A stretch of DNA of 64,000 nt from Pseudomonas entomophila (GTDB taxonomy: Bacteria > Pseudomonadota > Gammaproteobacteria > Pseudomonadales > Pseudomonadaceae), in the NCBI RefSeq assembly GCF_013523165.1, contig NZ_JAAMQI010000003.1:186001-250000 (forward strand). The letters are read 5' to 3'. Under the pieces are notes generated by a model. That model was not told the origin of the DNA and made no database searches. It saw nothing but the letters and a program-made list of their open reading frames with translations. This document shows, in pieces, positions 51,869 to 60,810 of this stretch (its first letter is position 1; each line of letters begins with the position of its first letter). A program made the position numbers and the translations under genes.

Positions 51869-53359
51869 GTGTTCGATCTCACTTACTGGCAGCAACGTGC
51901 CGCCCGCCAATCCTTCATCGTCAATGCGCTCATCGACGGCCGCCAGGTGGCGGCGGCCGATGGCGCGACCTTCGAAGCGATCAACCCCGCCACCCAGCAG
52001 CGACTGGCGCAGGTGGCAGCCTGTGGCACCGACGAGGTGAACAGTGCCGTGCGCGCGGCACGGCGCGCCTTCGAGCACGGGCCTTGGGCGCGCATGGCGC
52101 CGGCCGAGCGCAAGCGGGTGCTGCTGCGGCTGTCCGACCTGCTGCTGGCGCACCGTGAAGAGCTGGCGCTGCTGGATTCGCTGAACATGGGCAAGCCGGT
52201 CATGGATGCCTACACGATCGACGTGCCCGGCGCCGCCGGCGTGTTCGCCTGGTACGGCGAGGCACTGGACAAGGTCTACGACCAGGTGGCCCCCACGGCG
52301 GCGAATGCCCTGGCGACCATCACCCGCGAAGCGCTCGGTGTGGTGGCCGCGGTGGTGCCCTGGAACTTCCCCCTCGACATGGCCGCCTGGAAGCTGGCGC
52401 CCGCGCTGGCAGCGGGCAACAGCGTGGTGCTCAAACCGGCCGAGCAGTCCCCGTTCTCGGCCCTTCGTCTGGGTGAGCTGGCACTGGAGGCGGGCATTCC
52501 CGAAGGCGTGCTGAACGTGGTGCCGGGGCTCGGTGAGCAGGCAGGCAAGGCCCTGGGCCTGCACCCCGACGTCGATTGCCTGGTCTTCACCGGCTCGACC
52601 CAGGTGGGCAAGTACTTCATGCAGTACGCCGCGCAGTCCAACCTCAAGCAGGTCTGGCTGGAGTGCGGCGGCAAGAGCCCCAACCTGGTCTTCGACGACT
52701 GCCAGGACCTGGACCTGGCCGCCGAGAAGGCCGCGGCAGGCATCTTCTTCAACCAGGGTGAGGTCTGCTCGGCCAACTCGCGGCTGTACGTGCAGCGTTC
52801 GATCTACGAGGCGTTCGTCGAGCGGGTGATCGAAAAATCCCGCGCCTGGCTGCCGGGCGATCCCCTCGACCCGGCGAGCGCCGCCGGGGCCATCGTCGAC
52901 AGCGCCCAGACCACCCGCATCCTGCAGGCAATCGATCAGGCCCGGCGCGAGGGCGCCACGCTCCTGACGGGCGGCGAGCAGATGCGCATCAACGGGTCCT
53001 CGAATTTCATCCAGCCGACGATCTTCGGCAACGTGGCCCACGACGCGTCGATCGCACGCGAGGAGATCTTCGGCCCGGTGCTGGCGATCAGCGTCTTCGA
53101 CAGCGAAGCGCAGGCCGTCAGGCTGGCCAATGACAGCATCTATGGGTTGGCAGCGTCCGTCTGGAGCGATGACCTGAACCGTGCTCACCGCGTGGCACGC
53201 GCCTTGAAGGCCGGCACCGTGTCGGTCAACACCATGGATGCGCTGGACGTGACCGTGCCTTTCGGCGGCGGGAAGCAGTCCGGTTTCGGCCGTGACCTGT
53301 CGCTGCACGCGTTCGACAAGTACACCCAGCTCAAGACGACGTGGTTCCAGTTCCGCTGA
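51869..53359 (+). CDS. NAD(P)+ aldehyde dehydrogenase, PuuC-like
   Basis: A 496-residue aldehyde dehydrogenase starting at GTG 51869 after AGGGA. Catalytic Cys300 (FFNQGEVCSAN) and Glu265 (WLECGGKSPN) are present, with VVPWNFPLDMAAWKLAPALA, FTGSTQVGK and PFGGGKQSGFGRD. Sequence and size resemble the gamma-glutamyl-gamma-aminobutyraldehyde or aminoaldehyde dehydrogenases of putrescine breakdown. Here it would oxidise the aldehyde made by the nearby aminotransferase. It lies between a LysR regulator and a PotD-like binding protein. Confidence 0.92.
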   Translation: MFDLTYWQQRAARQSFIVNALIDGRQVAAADGATFEAINPATQQRLAQVAACGTDEVNSAVRAARRAFEHGPWARMAPAERKRVLLRLSDLLLAHREELALLDSLNMGKPVMDAYTIDVPGAAGVFAWYGEALDKVYDQVAPTAANALATITREALGVVAAVVPWNFPLDMAAWKLAPALAAGNSVVLKPAEQSPFSALRLGELALEAGIPEGVLNVVPGLGEQAGKALGLHPDVDCLVFTGSTQVGKYFMQYAAQSNLKQVWLECGGKSPNLVFDDCQDLDLAAEKAAAGIFFNQGEVCSANSRLYVQRSIYEAFVERVIEKSRAWLPGDPLDPASAAGAIVDSAQTTRILQAIDQARREGATLLTGGEQMRINGSSNFIQPTIFGNVAHDASIAREEIFGPVLAISVFDSEAQAVRLANDSIYGLAASVWSDDLNRAHRVARALKAGTVSVNTMDALDVTVPFGGGKQSGFGRDLSLHAFDKYTQLKTTWFQFR

Positions 53360-53484
53360 GTCGGCCACGTGCCGTGCTGCAGCCCTGACAAGACCATGCC
53401 CGGGCGTCGATGACGCCCAGGCCTCGGGCCGACCGGCCCTGCTGCCTCTACACCACCATAACCACAATGAGTGAGGGCATCCCC

Positions 53485-54525
53485 ATGCGTACCATTACCC
53501 GATCGTTGAGCACCGCGCTGCTGTGCGCCATGAGCCTTCCCGTGCTGAGCGACGAGCCCAGCCTGACCGTCATCTCGTTCGGCGGCGCGACCAAGGCGGC
53601 CCAGCAGGCCGCGTATTTCCAGCCCTTCGAGCGCAGTGGCGCGGGCCGGGTGGTCGCCGGCGAATACAACGGTGAGTTGTCCAAGGTCAAGGCCATGGTC
53701 GATGTCGGCCATGTGTCCTGGGATGTGGTCGAGGTTGAAAGCCCCGAGTTGATTAGCGGTTGCGAGGCAGGGTTGTTCGAACGGATCGACCCGGCCCTGC
53801 TCGGCGATGCCTCCGGCTATCTGCCGGGCACGGTCAGCGAATGTGGCGTGGCGAGCTATGTTTGGTCGATGGTGCTGGCCTACAACCCGCAAAAGCTCGG
53901 CACCGCGCCTGCCTCCTGGGCGGACTTCTGGGACACGCAGCGTTTTCCGGGCAAGCGCGGCCTGCGCAAGGGCGCCAAGTACACGCTGGAGGTCGCGCTG
54001 CTGGCGGACGGCGTCGCACGCGAAGACCTGTACACCGTCCTGGGCACACCAGAAGGCGTGAACCGTGCGTTCAAGAAGCTCGATCAGATCAAGTCCAGCA
54101 TCCAATGGTGGGAGGCGGGCGCGCAGCCGCCGCAGTGGCTGGTGGCAGGCGACGTCGTGATGTCGGCCGCCTACAACGGTCGCATCGCCGCAGCGCAGCA
54201 GCAGGGTTCCAGGCTCGCCATCGTCTGGCCTGGCAGCCTGTACGACCCCGACCATTGGGCCATCGTGCGTGGCAGCCCGAACAAGGCACTGGCCGAGCGG
54301 TTCATCGTGTTCGCCAGCCAGGCCGACACGCAGAAGGCCTTCTCCGGCCAGATCCCCTATGGCCCCATCCGCCAGGATGCCCTGGCCCAGCTACCGGCCC
54401 AGGTGCAGGCGCAGCTGCCCACCGCACCTGACAACCTGGCCCAGGCGCGGCTGGTGGATGCCGAGTTCTGGGTGGACCATGGCGAGGAACTCGAGGAACG
54501 CTTCAACGCCTGGGCCGCGCGTTGA
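53485..54525 (+). CDS. PotD-type polyamine/opine ABC substrate-binding protein
   Basis: A 346-residue secreted binding protein. ATG 53485 starts a short signal (MRTITRSLSTALLCAMSLPV); another ATG at 53467 is possible. The mature protein has the spermidine/putrescine family beginnings (LTVISFGGATKAAQQAAYFQ) and marks such as MVLAYNPQKLGTAPASWADF and WPGSLYDPDHWAIVRGSPNK. No permease or ATPase gene is linked, so it must share a translocator or act as a sensor partner. It lies 125 bases downstream of the aldehyde dehydrogenase on the same strand. Confidence 0.88.
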   Translation: MRTITRSLSTALLCAMSLPVLSDEPSLTVISFGGATKAAQQAAYFQPFERSGAGRVVAGEYNGELSKVKAMVDVGHVSWDVVEVESPELISGCEAGLFERIDPALLGDASGYLPGTVSECGVASYVWSMVLAYNPQKLGTAPASWADFWDTQRFPGKRGLRKGAKYTLEVALLADGVAREDLYTVLGTPEGVNRAFKKLDQIKSSIQWWEAGAQPPQWLVAGDVVMSAAYNGRIAAAQQQGSRLAIVWPGSLYDPDHWAIVRGSPNKALAERFIVFASQADTQKAFSGQIPYGPIRQDALAQLPAQVQAQLPTAPDNLAQARLVDAEFWVDHGEELEERFNAWAAR

Positions 54526-54603
54526 GCGGCCCGCACCGCTCCACGGCACGCGAGCCGACCCCTCGCCGGGCGTGCGAAGGCCCGCCCCCGGCAGGCTCCG
54601 CAT

Positions 54604-54619
54604 TCACCCTATAGGGTGA
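54604..54619. promoter_or_regulatory. 16-bp palindrome TCACCCTATAGGGTGA, copy 1
   Basis: A perfect palindrome 90 bases upstream of the LuxR-type regulator. An identical copy lies at 58797-58812 upstream of the APC permease. Its symmetry and its exact reuse only at the borders of this gene group suggest an operator, most simply for the LuxR-type regulator itself. Confidence 0.7.
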
Positions 54620-54708
54620 TGGTCCCCCCCAAAGGCCTATGTGATCATCCGCTCATTCCTTCACCGTCCAGGCAGTTCGCCAGACGGGCGCCTTCAGCGG
54701 ATGCTCAC

Positions 54709-55554
54709 ATGGACAGCGCTCCACTCACTTCCCCCCAGTGGTTCGAGGCGATGGCCGAGGTAACGAAGGCCATCGCTTCACCGCACTTCGTGACGGCATT
54801 GCTCGACGCCCTGGCCATGCTCGGCCCGGTGAAAGCCACCACGGTCTACCTGTATCCCCGCCATGGCGTGCCGTCGGCCTGGTTCGAGTGCGATGCGGAC
54901 GGGCCTTGGCTGCCGGAGGGCAACGTCAGGCGCTACCTGTCCGGCTTCTACCTGCTGGACCCGTTCTACGGTGCCTGCATCGAAACCGCACGCTCGGGCT
55001 GCTTCACCCTGAGCGATGTGGCCCCGGACCATTTCACGCGCAGTGAGTACTACCAGGCGTTCTACCAGCATTCGCACCTGGAGGATGAGATCAACTACGT
55101 GCTGCAGTTCGAGCACGGCCTGAGCCTGGCGGTGTCGCTGGCCTTCACCGATGTCCTGGACGAGGCCGTCAAGGCACGCTTCACGCTCATCGCCCCTTGG
55201 GCACTGGCCGTGCTCGGCAAGCACTTCGACGGCTACCAAGGGCGGGGCGGTCGCGTCGAGCAGGTATGGGAGCAGCGGGTCCACGCCGCCTTGAGCAACT
55301 TCGGCTCCTCCCTGCTGACCGAGCGCGAATGCCGGATCGCCCAGCTGATCCTGCGTGGCCACTCGACCAAATCCCTGGCCGAGCGCCTGAACGTCTCGGA
55401 AGACACCATCAAATCCCACCGCAAGCACGTCTACGCCAAGCTCGACATCGGCACGCAGTCGGAGCTGTTCGCCTTGTTCATCGATGCGCTGGCCAACGCC
55501 CAGGGCGTGCTCGGCAAAGACCCGCTGGAAAGTTACATGGGCAAGCCGCGCTAA
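54709..55554 (+). CDS. LuxR-family transcriptional regulator (solo)
   Basis: A 281-residue regulator. The C-terminal LuxR/GerE domain (about 205-265) is clear: LTERECRIAQLILRGHSTK, SLAERLNVSEDTIKSHRKH and VYAKLDIGTQSELFALFI. The N-terminal region (1-195) is not one of the common sensor domains that I recognise; it does not show the aromatic residues of AHL-binding LuxR proteins, and there is no receiver Asp. It sits 44 bases before the aminotransferase gene on the same strand. ATG 54709 is chosen because upstream frame sequence overlaps the palindrome. It probably activates the aminotransferase/permease set. Confidence 0.88.
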   Translation: MDSAPLTSPQWFEAMAEVTKAIASPHFVTALLDALAMLGPVKATTVYLYPRHGVPSAWFECDADGPWLPEGNVRRYLSGFYLLDPFYGACIETARSGCFTLSDVAPDHFTRSEYYQAFYQHSHLEDEINYVLQFEHGLSLAVSLAFTDVLDEAVKARFTLIAPWALAVLGKHFDGYQGRGGRVEQVWEQRVHAALSNFGSSLLTERECRIAQLILRGHSTKSLAERLNVSEDTIKSHRKHVYAKLDIGTQSELFALFIDALANAQGVLGKDPLESYMGKPR

Positions 55555-55598
55555 CGGCGGCTGCCTGGCTCCACCCTCAGACCAACAAGGACTATTCC

Positions 55599-56981
55599 AT
55601 GAACGCCCCCTTCGTACCGAAGCGCCAGACCCGTGACTATCAGACCAGTGACGCGGCTCACCACATCCACGCCTTCCTCGACCAGAAGGCCCTCAACGCC
55701 GAAGGCCCCCGCGTGATGGTCGGTGGCGAGCGACTGCACCTGTGGGACAGCGAAGGCAACCGCTACCTGGACGGCATGTCCGGCCTGTGGTGCACGCAGC
55801 TCGGTTATGGACGCAAGGACCTGACGGCCGCCGCCGCAGCGCAGATGGATCAGCTGGCGTACTACAACATGTTCTTCCACACCACGCACCCGGCCGTCAT
55901 CGAGCTGTCGGAGTTGCTGTTCAGCCTGCTGCCCAGCCACTACAGCCACGCCATCTACACCAACTCCGGTTCCGAGGCCAACGAAGTCCTGATCAGGACC
56001 GTGCGCCGTTACTGGCAAGTAGTGGGCCAGCCGAGCAAGAAGGTCATGATCGGCCGCTGGAACGGCTATCACGGCTCGACCCTGGCGGCCACGGCCCTGG
56101 GGGGGATGAAGTTCATGCATGAGATGGGCGGTCTGATCCCGGATATCGCGCACATCGATGAGCCCTACTGGTACGCCGCCGGTGGCGACCTGTCGCCTGC
56201 CGAGTTCGGCCGCCGGTGTGCGCTGCAACTGGAAGAAAAGATCCTCGAGCTGGGCGCCGAGAACGTGGCCGGCTTCATTGCCGAGCCGTTCCAGGGCGCT
56301 GGCGGCATGATCTTTCCGCCAGAGAGCTACTGGCCTGAAATTCAGCGCATCTGCCGTCAATACGATGTACTGCTGTGCGCCGACGAGGTGATCGGCGGCT
56401 TTGGCCGGACGGGCGAATGGTTCGCTCACGAGTACTTCGGCTTCCAGCCGGATACCTTGTCCATCGCCAAGGGCCTGACGTCTGGCTACGTTCCCATGGG
56501 CGGGCTGGTCTTGAGCAGACGCATCGCCGAGGCGCTGGTGGAACGAGGCGGGGTGTTCGCCCACGGGCTGACCTACTCGGGCCACCCGGTGGCGGCGGCC
56601 GTGGCGATCGCCAACCTCAAGGCGCTGCGTGACGAAGGCATCGTGCGCCAGGTGAAGGACGATACGGGGCCTTACCTGCAGCGCATCCTGCGCGAGGTCT
56701 TCACCAACCACCCGCTGATCGGCCAGGTGCAAGGGGTCGGCCTGGTGGCCGCGCTGCAGTTCGCCGAGGACAAGCCCCGGCGCAAGCGCTTCGCCAACGA
56801 GAATGACCTGGCCTGGCAGTGCCGCACGTTCGGTTTCGAAGAAGGGGTGATCATCCGTTCGACCCTGGGCCGCATGATCATGGCCCCCGCGCTGGTGGCC
56901 AACCACGGTGAGCTGGACGAACTGGTGGACAAGACGCGGATAGCCGTGGACCGTACCGCCAAGCTGCTGGGCCTGCTGTAG
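55599..56981 (+). CDS. Class III aminotransferase, SpuC-like
   Basis: The 460-residue PLP enzyme has Lys291 in SIAKGLTSGYVPMGG, the phosphate loop TNSGSEANEVLIRTVRRYW, and the active-site DEVIGGFGRTGEWFAHEYFG. It resembles the putrescine:pyruvate and related omega-aminotransferases of Pseudomonas (SpuC, and the beta-alanine:pyruvate group). It would deaminate a terminal amine to an aldehyde, which the neighbouring aldehyde dehydrogenase could oxidise. AAGG precedes ATG 55599. A strong terminator follows 20 bases after the stop. Confidence 0.93.
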   Translation: MNAPFVPKRQTRDYQTSDAAHHIHAFLDQKALNAEGPRVMVGGERLHLWDSEGNRYLDGMSGLWCTQLGYGRKDLTAAAAAQMDQLAYYNMFFHTTHPAVIELSELLFSLLPSHYSHAIYTNSGSEANEVLIRTVRRYWQVVGQPSKKVMIGRWNGYHGSTLAATALGGMKFMHEMGGLIPDIAHIDEPYWYAAGGDLSPAEFGRRCALQLEEKILELGAENVAGFIAEPFQGAGGMIFPPESYWPEIQRICRQYDVLLCADEVIGGFGRTGEWFAHEYFGFQPDTLSIAKGLTSGYVPMGGLVLSRRIAEALVERGGVFAHGLTYSGHPVAAAVAIANLKALRDEGIVRQVKDDTGPYLQRILREVFTNHPLIGQVQGVGLVAALQFAEDKPRRKRFANENDLAWQCRTFGFEEGVIIRSTLGRMIMAPALVANHGELDELVDKTRIAVDRTAKLLGLL

Positions 56982-57000
56982 CGCATCAGCGACCCTTCAC

Positions 57001-57030
57001 GAAACAGGGCGGCCTCGGCCGCCCTGTTTC
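57001..57030 (+). terminator. Rho-independent-type terminator after the aminotransferase gene
   Basis: GAAACAGGGCGGCC, two bases TC, then GGCCGCCCTGTTTC: 14 perfect pairs, followed by GTTATTGCGTTTG. It ends the LuxR/aminotransferase transcript; the convergent permease gene stops 48 bases further on. Confidence 0.85.
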
Positions 57031-57078
57031 GTTATTGCGTTTGCATGTCCCTGTGCTCGAAGGTCTGCAGCCCAGGCT

Positions 57079-58455
57079 TCACTCGGTCATCTGCAGCTCG
57101 GGCAGCTTCACACGGAATGCGCGCGTCAGCCCCATCAGCAACAGCACGCCTGCACCCATCCAGCACAGCCCGATGGTGAACGACAGGCTCGACAGGCTGG
57201 TCCACAGCCACAGGGTGCTGATGAACCCCAGTCCCGGGACCAGCCCATAGCGCAACAGGCTCTTGGGGTCGCGCAGGCCCTCATGGCCCAGGTAATGCTT
57301 GATCACCGCCAGGTTCACCGCCGAGAACGCACACAGTGCGCCGAAGCTGATCATGTTGGCGACCGTTTCCAGGCTGATCGCCAGGGCCGTCAGCGAGACC
57401 AGCCCCACCAGCAGGATCGCGCAGGCCGGGACGCGTTTCTTCGTCACCAGCTGCCCCAGCTTGCGCGGCAGCACGCCATCACGCCCCATGGCAAACAGCA
57501 CGCGCGACACGCTGGCTTGCGAGACCATGGCCGACGCGAAGCAGCCCGCCACGTACGTCGCGGTGAAGGCATTGGCCAACAGTTGCCCACCGGCGCTGCG
57601 CATCACCTCGACCGGCGCCGCGTCCGGGTTGGTGAAGCTCGCCCAGTCCGGGTGCACCAACTGGGCGACGTAGGACACCACCAGAAACAGCACGCCACCG
57701 CTCAGCGACACGGCCATGATCGCACGAGGAATGCGCCGGATAGGGTCGCGGGTTTCCTCCACCAGGGTGGAGACCGCGTCGAAACCCACGAACGACAGGC
57801 ACAGCACCGCCGCCCCGGCCATGATGGCCGACGGGCTGAACCCTTCGTGATAGAGCGGTGCGATCAACGAGACCGGCTGCGCCTGGCCGGCCACCGTGTG
57901 CACCGATGCCGTGATGAAGACGGCGATGAAGACCACCTGGGCGACGACCAGCAGCCAGTTGACCCGGGTGACCGACTCGATACCGATCAGGTTCAGACAG
58001 GTCACCAGCCCGATCGAGCCCAGTACCCAGATCCAGGCCGGGACGCTCGGCACCAGCTCGGACATGTAGATGCCGATCAGCAGATAGCTGAGCAAGGGCA
58101 GGAAGATGTAGTCGAGCAACAGCGTCCAGCCTGCCATGAAGCCGACGCAGGCCCCGAAGGTCCGCCGTGTGTAGGTGTAGACCGAACCGGAATAGGGGTA
58201 GGCCTGCACCATGCGGCCATAGCTGTACGCCGTCAGCAGCATGGCGCCCAGGGTGAGCGCATACGCTGCAGGCAAGTGGCCCGCCGTGGTCTGCGCGACC
58301 AGCCCATAGGCGGAGAAGACCGCCAGGGGAACCATGTAGGCGAGGCCGAACAGCACCAGCGCGGTCATGCCCATGGACTTTCGGAAGCGGCCAAAGGTGG
58401 GTGAGGGTGCTGCGCTAGGGGCAAGGGGCGGCTTTATAAGTGTTGTTGTCTGCAT
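57079..58455 (-). CDS. APC-family amino acid/amine permease (PuuP-like)
   Basis: A 458-residue permease with twelve helices. Early motifs SMGMTALVLFGLAYMVPLAV and GSVYTYTRRTFGACVGFMAG are typical of the APC superfamily branch that holds putrescine importer PuuP and related amine carriers; FVGFDAVSTLVEETRDPIRRIP is the well conserved loop. A good ribosome site (AGGAG) precedes ATG 58455. It is convergent with the aminotransferase gene. The palindrome at 58797-58812 lies 340 bases upstream. Confidence 0.93.
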   Translation of the reverse strand: MQTTTLIKPPLAPSAAPSPTFGRFRKSMGMTALVLFGLAYMVPLAVFSAYGLVAQTTAGHLPAAYALTLGAMLLTAYSYGRMVQAYPYSGSVYTYTRRTFGACVGFMAGWTLLLDYIFLPLLSYLLIGIYMSELVPSVPAWIWVLGSIGLVTCLNLIGIESVTRVNWLLVVAQVVFIAVFITASVHTVAGQAQPVSLIAPLYHEGFSPSAIMAGAAVLCLSFVGFDAVSTLVEETRDPIRRIPRAIMAVSLSGGVLFLVVSYVAQLVHPDWASFTNPDAAPVEVMRSAGGQLLANAFTATYVAGCFASAMVSQASVSRVLFAMGRDGVLPRKLGQLVTKKRVPACAILLVGLVSLTALAISLETVANMISFGALCAFSAVNLAVIKHYLGHEGLRDPKSLLRYGLVPGLGFISTLWLWTSLSSLSFTIGLCWMGAGVLLLMGLTRAFRVKLPELQMTE

Positions 58456-58976
58456 GGCTAGCTCCTGGAAGGACGTACAGGACGCTGCGGTCTGCGAGCA
58501 GGCTCGATCCACGCGAAGGCTTGAGGGTCGATCGAGGACCGACCTGCGCAGGTCACAGCAAGGTCAAGGTGAGCGGCATGGGTCAGGGGCGCCGACCGGC
58601 GTGGCCCTGAGGGTGGGTCATCGCGGGGTCGCGCGAAGGCGAGCGGCGATGAGACGACGGCGTGCAAGGCATGGGGTCATGATGTTGTTCTCGTTTTATC
58701 AAGACACTGAGGGAGAGCGGGGCCGCCCTGGCGGGGACCGATCCGGGCCATCGGCAGGGCTCGACGAATGCTCCCATACTGCCCCTGGGCGCAACATCAC
58801 CCTATAGGGTGAAGACGCGGCATCGGCGCCCGGCCTTGGCGCGACGCGGTTCACGGCCGCACCGACAGCGTGCTCGCAAGGCATGCACCGCGGCTGTCGC
58901 GCCCCGTGTGGCAGCTGCCTGATGACAGTGCCCACATGCGCGCTGCCGCTGTCGTTGCCGAGCCCTGAGGGGCACG
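58456..58976. other. Long leader/intergenic region upstream of the permease
   Basis: A 521-base region between the permease and the DUF1543 gene. Besides the palindrome I see no coding sequence; several short frames are GC-rich and Pro/Arg-rich, as expected by chance. A long untranslated leader or a small RNA on the minus strand cannot be excluded. Confidence 0.5.
58797..58812. promoter_or_regulatory. 16-bp palindrome TCACCCTATAGGGTGA, copy 2
   Basis: Identical to 54604-54619. It is upstream of the APC permease, 340 bases from its start codon. The only two exact copies noticed in the window are here and upstream of the LuxR-type gene. Confidence 0.7.
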
Positions 58977-59468
58977 CTAGAGCAGGATGTAGTCGCTGTA
59001 CTGGGCGATACCGCGGTGGGCGTCTTCCACCAGGTGCACATAGCGCCCACCGACGTGGTCGATCGGCAGGCAGTCGTCCACGTCCAGCACCGCATCGGTG
59101 TGCGGCTTGAACCAGCTCGACGCCATGTGCCGCTTGCCGAGTCGCTTGGCGGTGGCCTTGTCCGGGGCGACCAGCAGCACGTAGCGGTGGGCCTCGCCGA
59201 ACGTGTGCGGTTCATAGCCGCCCAGGTTGAGGAAGAACAGCCGAGGCGCGCCCGGCGCTGGCGCCGCCTGACTGAAGGCCACGCGATAGCCGTCGATGCC
59301 GTCGACTTCCAGCCAGGAATCGATGTGCAGGCCCTTGGGGCTGCCGAACCAGGCGCGGCGCAGATCCGGGTAGAGCGGTACCAGGGCGCTGCCCTGGACG
59401 AAGACCACGTCGTGGACTTCGATGCTGGCGCGTGGATGACGGCCGCCGAGCATGACGATGTAGAGCAT
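58977..59468 (-). CDS. DUF1543 domain protein
   Basis: A 163-residue protein of the DUF1543 family: MLYIVMLGGRHPRASIEVHD, VVFVQGSALVPLYPDLRRAW, LHIDSWLEVDGIDGYRVAFS and LFFLNLGGYEPHTFGEAHRY. The family consists of a repeated alpha/beta unit of about 70 residues, with no known function. ATG 59468. Monocistronic by appearance. Confidence 0.8.
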   Translation of the reverse strand: MLYIVMLGGRHPRASIEVHDVVFVQGSALVPLYPDLRRAWFGSPKGLHIDSWLEVDGIDGYRVAFSQAAPAPGAPRLFFLNLGGYEPHTFGEAHRYVLLVAPDKATAKRLGKRHMASSWFKPHTDAVLDVDDCLPIDHVGGRYVHLVEDAHRGIAQYSDYILL

Positions 59469-59755
59469 GGGAGAGTCCTCTGGGCGGGTACGGCCATGTC
59501 CTTGCAGGTCTTGGCCGAAGTCACGTGCGTGGGCAGGGCGAAAGGGTCAAGCCACCCAATTTATCTCAATCGCCGCGCAGACCCTAACCAGCCAAGGCCC
59601 CGGTGCCTGGCCACTTGGACGAACTGCACGCCAACTGCACGCCATTCGGCTTGTATGAGCAGCTACACCACGCTGCAACGCCTACGTGGCGGAGGGTGCG
59701 ATGATCACGGCTGGGCTGCCAGACCGGGCGGCAGAACTCATCGAGTACCATAGAC

Positions 59756-60712
59756 TCAATGGCCGAAACTGTCCCGGTACGCCGAAGGCGCCACGCCGAC
59801 CTCTTTGCGAAACGCCACCCTGAAACTGTCGACCGAGGCGAACCCACAGCGCTCGGCGATGCGTTCGAGGTCGAGCGTACGGTGCTCGAGCAGTGCGCGT
59901 GCCTGCGCCAGGCGTGCATGCTGCAGCCAGCGTTTGGGGCTCATGCCGGTCGCCTCGTGGAAGCGGCGCAGCAACGTGCGCTCGCTCATCAAGGCCTTGG
60001 CTGCCAGGTGGCGCAGGGTCAGCGGTTCGTGCAGGCGCGTTCGCGCCCAGTCCAGCAGTGCGGCCAGGTCCTGCCGTGGCGTCTGGGCCACCGGCGCGGG
60101 GATGAACTGCGCCTGCCCGCCGGCACGCAACGGGGCCATGACCAGGCGACAAGCCACGGTGTTGGCGACCTGGGCGCCGAAGTCGCGCTCGACCAGGTGC
60201 AGGCAGGCGTCGATGCCCGCCGCACTGCCGGCTGAGGTGATCACCTGCCCGTCGCCCACGTAGAGCACGGCAGGGTCTACCACAAGGGCGGGGAAGCGCG
60301 CGGCCAGCTCTTCGCAGTAACGCCAATGCGTGGTCGCACGCTTGCCATCGAGCAGCCCGGCGGCGGCCAGCACGAATGCGCCGGAGCAGATGGACAACAG
60401 CCGGGCGCCGCGCGCATGGGCACGGCGCAGTTCGTCCAGCAGGGCCTGGGGTGGGCGCTCGGCACGGTTCCGCCAGCCAGGCACGATGATGGTGTGCGCC
60501 TCGCGCAGCGCTTCATGGCCGCCGTCGGCACTGACCGTGAAACCACCCAGCGCCCGCAGGGGGCCGGGGTCGACCGCCACCACGCAATGCCGGTACCAGG
60601 GGAAGTCGAACTCCGGTCGTGGCAGCGCGAAGATCTCGATGGCAATGCCGAATTCGAAGGTGCAGAGGCCATCGTAGGCCAGGATGGCGATCAAGCCGGG
60701 TGCGTCGTGCAT
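59756..60712 (-). CDS. ftrA: FtrA-type AraC regulator with DJ-1/PfpI sensor domain
   Basis: A 318-residue regulator of the GlxA/FtrA type. The N-terminal DJ-1/PfpI-like domain (about 8-190) has the elbow SICSGAFVLAAAGLLDGKRA and TTHWRY; the C-terminal AraC/XylS domain (about 215-315) has both helix-turn-helices: LTLRHLAAKALMSERTLLRR and LERIAERCGFASVDSFRVAF. FtrA-like proteins sense small nitrogen or sulfur compounds. It diverges from the rhodanese gene (about 98 bases), the usual target for such an arrangement. Confidence 0.9.
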   Translation of the reverse strand: MHDAPGLIAILAYDGLCTFEFGIAIEIFALPRPEFDFPWYRHCVVAVDPGPLRALGGFTVSADGGHEALREAHTIIVPGWRNRAERPPQALLDELRRAHARGARLLSICSGAFVLAAAGLLDGKRATTHWRYCEELAARFPALVVDPAVLYVGDGQVITSAGSAAGIDACLHLVERDFGAQVANTVACRLVMAPLRAGGQAQFIPAPVAQTPRQDLAALLDWARTRLHEPLTLRHLAAKALMSERTLLRRFHEATGMSPKRWLQHARLAQARALLEHRTLDLERIAERCGFASVDSFRVAFRKEVGVAPSAYRDSFGH

Positions 60713-60810
60713 TTGGCGGGAAATTCCCGATGGCTGTCGAGTTCGCCACTGTAGCGCACTCGGCAGCCCGCCTACAGTGGGCCGACCCTCACTTCGCCAG
60801 GAGCGATGCC

